NCBI GenBank assembly: GCA_963932465.1
Contig: OZ010796.1
Span: 79,617,292-79,681,291, forward strand
Reading direction: 5' to 3'
Length of the DNA: 64,000 nt
From: Maratus speciosus
Lineage: Eukaryota > Arthropoda > Arachnida > Araneae > Salticidae
A model generated the notes under the pieces. It had not been told where the DNA came from. It was given only the letters and a program-made list of their open reading frames with translations, and searched no databases. Within the stretch, counting starts at the first letter, position 1, and each line of letters starts with the position of its first letter. Of this stretch, positions 58,446-64,000 are shown one piece after another. Made by a program: the position numbers and the translations under genes.

Positions 58446-59706
58446 TTTTTCTTTTCTCTGGAATATGTATATGGTTCAATCCATTTCAAGTGGTCCAGCA
58501 CTGGTTGCTCGACCATTTTATAAAAATCTGACATTTTTGGTACAACAACCCTAACATGATGAAAGTTCAAAATGACTCTTATTTTAATTTTGTTAATTTT
58601 TGTTTGTGCATGGCGGGCATCTTTGTTTCATCGTCTGGAGCAATTTTTTCACATGAAGAGTTTACATAATTAGAAATAATTCATCGTTTATTTCTCCAAT
58701 TCAAGTGTGGATTAAAGCAATTTGTATAGAATACATTGAGCTAAAAATTTGGTAATAGAGTAGTTTCCGAAACTAACTGCTTATTGGTGAAATTTAAGCA
58801 TAAAGTTTCTGTTTTTTTTTTCAAAATTTGTCCGTTTACAAAAGGAAATTTTTCTATCAAGGAAAACTGTCAACATGACATAATTTTTTTTTTTTTTTTT
58901 TACAAATAGGCCGAAAGTACTTGTACTTACACGTCAAGTTCTAGATCTGAGACTTGCTTTCTCTTCACTAAAAAAAATCCCAAATTTTTCAAAAATGTCA
59001 AAAATCGCACTTTTGAGGCTTTGATATCTCTGGTGGGGCACGAGATAAAAATATGAAGTTCTGTTTTCTGAGAGTATTATATGGTAGTGTAATGCACAAG
59101 AAATTTCAGGATGGAGATTTGACTACAACCTGAGATATGGCAAGGGCAACATGTCAAAATAATACTGCCAAACTACTGTTTTGTTGCAGTCACAAGTAAA
59201 TATTTATCTCAGAGTGTCATTTAATTTTTTTTATTATTATCTTTAAATAATAGTAACAGAAAATAAAGTCTTTTGCAAAGCTTACGAATTAATTTAAATA
59301 ATAATTATGCCTAAGGCCTACATTTTGTATGGTTTCAGTAATTTTTGTTGTAATTTTAATAACTAAAAGAAACCTCAACACTTTTACATAAAGAAAAAAA
59401 ATATTTTTATACAAGACCTGAGACAAAAACAGAATAGGGAAAGAAAAAAGCTGTTAATGTTGTCATTTTGTTGAGACATGATCAAACGTGTCAAAACACA
59501 TTCCTGCTTGTTGGTTTAAAAACCACAATTTTAATGCTGCTTGCCAGTCCCTGAAACTTATTCCTACCATAAGTATGTTCCTGTAAATGAAACATTATAC
59601 GATGTTATCATGCATCTGCCTCAAGTAATTTTCAGGAAGTAAAGGTATCCAAAGCCCTTTCAAAATTTATACTGCTGAAAAATGACATTTTTGTCCAAGT
59701 AATCTA

Positions 59707-59835
59707 GGAATTATTAATGAAGTGAGACTTGCACATGGTGATTTCAAAGTTTATTTCTATGAGCCAGCAGGGCCAACATCTTCAATCAAGTTATATAGAG
59801 ATGACAAGACTTGGTTCCTACAAATAAAATTTTGA
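59707..59835 (+). pseudogene. Short coding remnant inside the long-TIR element, unit 2
   Basis: Same open segment as in unit 1, with the same stop. Confidence 0.3.
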
Positions 59836-59859
59836 GAAATATCAAAATTGTGTTTTTAA

Positions 59860-60078
59860 CCCCTTAACGGTCGCATTAAATTACGGTTTAAAAATTCATA
59901 TTGCTTATTGGCACCACTTTTTTGAAAAAGAAATCGTCACCTTGTTTAATGGCAGGTAAAATTTTACCATAATAAAGTCAATTACACTATTCTATAAAAC
60001 TGGTGTGAATCAAACAAATCTGAATAAACTGAAAAAAAGGTACAGCCCGTGAATATGACGGGAGTGAGAATTAAGGGG
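59860..60078. mobile_element. piggyBac-like MITE, 219 bp, unit 2
   Basis: Same length and TTAA flanks as the unit-1 copy. Confidence 0.8.
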
Positions 60079-60465
60079 TTAAACCAACAAGTAAGAATGT
60101 GTTTTGACACGTTTGATCACGTCTCAACAAGTATGACAACATTAACAGCTTTTCTCTTTCCCTATTCTGTTTTTGTCTCAGGTCTTGTATAAAAATATTT
60201 TTTTTTCTTTATGTAAAAGTGCTGAGGTTTCTTTTAGTTACTAAAATTACTTACAACAAAAATTACTTAAACTATACAAAATGTATGGCCTTAGGTATAA
60301 TTATTTTTTTAATCATTTGCTAAGCTTTGCAAAAAGCTTTATTTTCTGTTACTAATATTTAAAGATGATCAAAAAAATTAATTTAAATGACACTCTGAGA
60401 TAAATACTTATCTGTGACTACAACAAAACAATAGCCTGGCAGTATTGTTTTGACATGTTGTCCTT

Positions 60466-60707
60466 CACTGTAAAAAAAAAAAACGGACTAAAAAACGGAA
60501 ATACTACTGGCAATCTAGACGCCAGTACTATTTCCGTTTTTTTACGGAATTTTTACCCATAAATTACAGAAAAGTTTCCGTTTTTAATCAGAAAAACGGA
60601 AAATTTTCTGTAATTTATGGGTAAAAATTCCGTAAAAAAAACGGAAATAGTACTGTCGTCTAGATTGCCAGTAGTATTTCCGTTTTTTAGTCCGTTTTTT
60701 TACAGTG
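60466..60707. mobile_element. Near-perfect palindromic MITE, 242 bp, unit 2
   Basis: Unit-2 copy with shorter A/T runs at the ends and one mismatch (ACTGTCGTC for ACTGGCGTC) that breaks the palindrome locally. Confidence 0.9.
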
Positions 60708-61353
60708 TTGCCATATCTCAGCTTGTAGTCAAATCTCCATCCTGAAATTTCTTGTGCATTACACCATCATACAATACTGTCAGAAACCAGACCTTCATAT
60801 TTTTATCTCGTGCTCCATCAGAGATATCAAAGCCTCAAAAGTGCCATTTTTGACATTTTTGAAAAATTTGGGATTTTTTTTAGAGAAGAGAAGGCAAGTC
60901 CCAGATTTTGAACTTGGCGCGTGAGTACAAGTTCTTTCGGTCTACTTGTAAAAAAAATTATGTCATGTTCACAGTTTTCCTTGTTAGAAAATTTTTGGAA
61001 AAAAACAGAATATTTATGCTTAAATTTCACCATTAAGGATTTATTTTCGGATGCTACTCTATTACCAGATTTTTAGCCCATAGTATTCTGTACAAATTGC
61101 TTTAATCCGCACTTGAATTGGAGAAATAGACGATGAATTATTTACAATTCCGTAAACCCTTCATGTGAAAAAATTGCTGCAGACGGCGAAACAAAGATGG
61201 CCGCCATGCACAAACAAAACTTAATAAAATTAAAATAATAGTCATTTTGAACTTCCATCATGTTAGGGTTGTTCCAAAAAAATGTCAGATATTTTAAAAA
61301 CGGTCGAGCAACGAATAAAAGATTTTCTGGACCATTTGAAATGGATTGACCCC

Positions 61354-61545
61354 TTAAGGCAGTTCTCAATTGCTTTGCTCAACGACCGCAAAACGTTTTG
61401 ACATATTTACTAATTCATTTTTTAACGGAAAGATATAAAATTGGAAAATGTGACTAGGGAAGCGATTTGGAATGGAACTGTGTTTTCCATTTTTCGATCA
61501 ATCAATTACCTATTGAGTTATAAGCGATCGCCATTTCAACAAAAT
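61354..61545 (+). mobile_element. TTAAGGC-family element, left part only, unit 2
   Basis: Unit-2 copy of the fragment at 49261. Confidence 0.65.
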
Positions 61546-61823
61546 TTATTTATCACAACTTCCCCCAAAAAGAATGTTCACTAAAAAGTATTATATTTTC
61601 AAACAAGTGCAAGATGAAAAGAATTTTAAAATAGATGATTCTACTGAAAAAGATAAAAAGAAGTAAATATAAAAAAATCGACGAATTATAAAAAAATAAG
61701 ATTTTACGGTACCCAAAAATAAAATACATGATAAAAGAGGAAATTGACTGGTTTTTTCCATATTATGGATTATACAATTAGGAAAATGTATCTTTTGATG
61801 ATCCATACAAAAACATAATTTAG

Positions 61824-62523
61824 ACTGCACTCAGAAGTAGGGGAAGAAGGACAGTTAGCCCTCAGCAGGCGGATTGCGGATTGAGTAGGAGGGAGTAAAC
61901 CACCTTGTGGATGGAGGAAGAGGATGGAATCCACCTGTGGGTGGAAAGGGAGGCTTATCCTATAGTTGGAGGGGTTAAATTTTTTAAGGGGGCTTATTTT
62001 TAGGGGGGCTTAATTTTTTTTTCGAATTGATTTAGGGTTAGAATGGAACTATCATATTATAACATAGTGAGTTAGATCTTTTCGAGAGAAAGTACGAAGG
62101 GGCTAAATTTTTCGATGGGCTTATTTTTTAGGGGGGCTTATTTTTAGGGGGCTTAATTTATTATTATTTTTTTCGAATCGACTTAGAGTAGAAATGGAAA
62201 TATCATACTTTAACGTAGAGATGTAGGTATTTTCGAAAGGTATTTTGAGGGGCCTAAATTTTTTAGGGGGGCTTAATTTTGTGGGAGCTTATTTTTTTTC
62301 TTTTTTTTCTGTCTTAGAATTTAAATGAAAATGAAAATTTCTTACGTTTTCTGAAGAAAATTTTTGATGCTGACATCTGTAGGATATCGTTTTAATACAT
62401 TTTTGAAGATAGTATTTTACTTTTTCCACAAGTTTTGGGTAAGATTTGAACCTGCAAAATAGTCTCTAGGTTCGATGATATTTTGAAGACTTAACTAACC
62501 GAGTCAAGAAACTATGTCTATAT
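61824..62523 (-). repeat. Inverted repeat arm, right, unit 2
   Basis: Unit-2 copy of 49733-50432. Confidence 0.8.
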
Positions 62524-63799
62524 GCTTAGATTTTAGATGTTTTAAAACCAAAAATTGTATTCCCCCTTCTGTATGTGCAAAGAGAGGTCGGTTCTTTAGA
62601 TAACTCAATAATACCTATTTTAACTGCTCAGTTTGAGAATTCCTTTAATGTATATGATTTTTATTTTTAGTTTAATTGATTTTATCGATTTTGCGTATGA
62701 GAGTTTGATCATTTTTCCAAGCCATAGTTTCGAACCTGTGAATTCCGATTCAAATTTCATTTTTTGTAACTGATAAGCTATTCACTATACAGACTGCGCC
62801 ACAACATTTTCTAATCTACTTTTGACCACTATATATTTTTTTAAAAATGCCTACCTCTCCCCCTTTCTTATACTAGGGAAGTTAATGCAATTTATGTTTA
62901 AATTGAAGAAATGATTACAATTAATTTTCGATATTTCTTTAATAAGCAACTCATTTTTGTAAATCGATTAGAAGGCTACCAAACAATTTGAATTAAACAT
63001 TGTTTTTACCAGTATTAATCCTCTTACCTAATTTAAAAATTGTACTTTTCCTTGTGAACCATATCATATCCATTTAATCGTCTGAAATTTAAAATACACT
63101 TCCTAAACCCCATTTCAACAGTTTCTCACTATCTTTCACAAATATCCGATAAGTATAATCAGCTTTTTTCAACAGAAGATAGCTAATATGTAAATATTGA
63201 TAACCATTGATTTTTGAAGAGATTATTTCACTTGTTTACAGATTTTAAATGAAAGTTTGAAATATTTGTAAGACTTTCTGTTTATAAATTAGTATCAATT
63301 CAATCAACTCATAGTTTGTTATTGCAATAGATAATTATTTGGTGATTCTACACTAGTTCTAATGATTTTTAAAACTACTGCTACACTTCAACCCATTCTT
63401 TTATGCAGTTTAATAAATTTAGTATGAATTAAACCATTGGTTTGTCATATATTTCACTGAAATAATAAATTTAATTTGTAAAACCTTAGAATGACGAATT
63501 CAAAAACGTAAAGCGATGAATATATACTTTTTAAACATTTCATAAATACCTTTGGATTGATTCACTTCCTGTGAACTTTCTACACATACTTTTTTATGCC
63601 ATGTGTTTTTCTGAAATTTTTGCACCAATCACATTACATGATTTGCACCATCTTAATAATTTTTAACATGCGCCCCCTATGATTATATAAAATTGAATGG
63701 AACGAGACTTTTTCATTATTGTTTGCTATTATATGAGTGTGTGAAGACGTTTTTTTTACTTAGGATAGTATGGCTAGTTTTTAAGATGGGCATTCTACA

Positions 63800-64000
63800 A
63801 TGTTAGGCGATAATGTATCACGTTTGAATGATCAATCTTTTTCATCAAGATTAAAAGATCAAGGGATGGGATTAATAGTACAACCTAAAGTAGAACCCGT
63901 TTCAGATAATGAAGCGGAATCCTCCTCATCAGAACTGAAGAAACAGAAGCCACCTTTTTTGTGTACTGTTTGCAGCAAATCTTTTTCACAAAAAGGCAAT
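63800..64000 (+). pseudogene. C2H2 zinc-finger pseudogene, unit 2 (cut by window end)
   Basis: Begins [12 protein letters not shown] and runs into finger 1 ([13 protein letters not shown]), where the window ends. Identical to unit 1 over the visible part. Whether it carries the same stops downstream is not visible. Confidence 0.7.

Larger units (their letters stand above)
58473..61353. mobile_element. 2.9-kb long-TIR element, unit 2
   Basis: Unit-2 copy with the same nested elements. Left end begins GGTTCAATCCATTTCAAG, a single-base change from unit 1. Confidence 0.8.
52824..64000 (+). repeat. Tandem segmental duplication, unit 2 (cut by window end)
   Basis: Second copy, matching unit 1 up to its position 51907, where the window stops inside the zinc-finger pseudogene. 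Length differences include a G run (16 versus 6, at 43024 and 55113) and a T run (16 versus 37, at 44530 and 56610). Whether further units follow cannot be seen. Confidence 0.95.

Overview
The window looks like nuclear DNA of a metazoan, most probably an arthropod (possibly an arachnid; inferred from overall character only). It is AT-rich, has no prokaryotic gene layout, shows GT-AG splice signals, decayed C2H2 zinc-finger copies and tRNA-like SINEs, and is dominated by transposable elements, satellites and inverted repeats. I see no complete protein-coding gene. The best host-coding signals are two short phase-0 exon candidates on the + strand (14470-14562 and 42830-42910, the latter duplicated at 54920-55000). 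They may belong to one gene whose roughly 28-kb intron is full of repeats.

Region by region. 1-12142: a long inverted repeat (arms 1-1745 and 10528-12142). Each arm carries a broken piece of a Maverick/Polinton-type DNA polymerase B and a tRNA-like SINE. Between the arms is a four-finger C2H2 zinc-finger pseudogene, split by a 6.1-kb hAT-like element (2685-8811) with matching termini and an 8-bp target duplication. That element is built of inverted, C/G-tract-rich minisatellites around a ~150-bp satellite. 12143-22654: AT-rich sequence with one exon candidate, a SINE, and hAT-, piggyBac- and Tc1/mariner-like non-autonomous elements. 22655-29842: a ~327-bp satellite arranged in blocks of alternating orientation, with hairpin-bearing terminal modules. 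29843-40744: mostly featureless AT-rich DNA with two clusters of a GAGTGA/TCACTC palindromic motif and an 829-bp inverted-repeat element.

40745-64000: a recent tandem duplication with a ~12.08-kb unit. The first copy is complete (40745-52823); the second starts at 52824 and is cut by the window end. Each unit holds a possible promoter- or LTR-like block, an exon candidate lying between ~0.7-kb inverted repeats, several TIR elements, a 2.9-kb long-TIR element with a short coding remnant and two nested MITEs, and the 5' part of a zinc-finger pseudogene of the same family as the one at 2047. Copies differ by scattered substitutions and homopolymer lengths; the only change in the exon is synonymous.

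Nothing here amounts to a multi-gene system working together. The points of interest are structural: the tandem unit carrying an exon between inverted repeats, the polymerase-containing inverted repeat, and the unusual satellite-filled elements.
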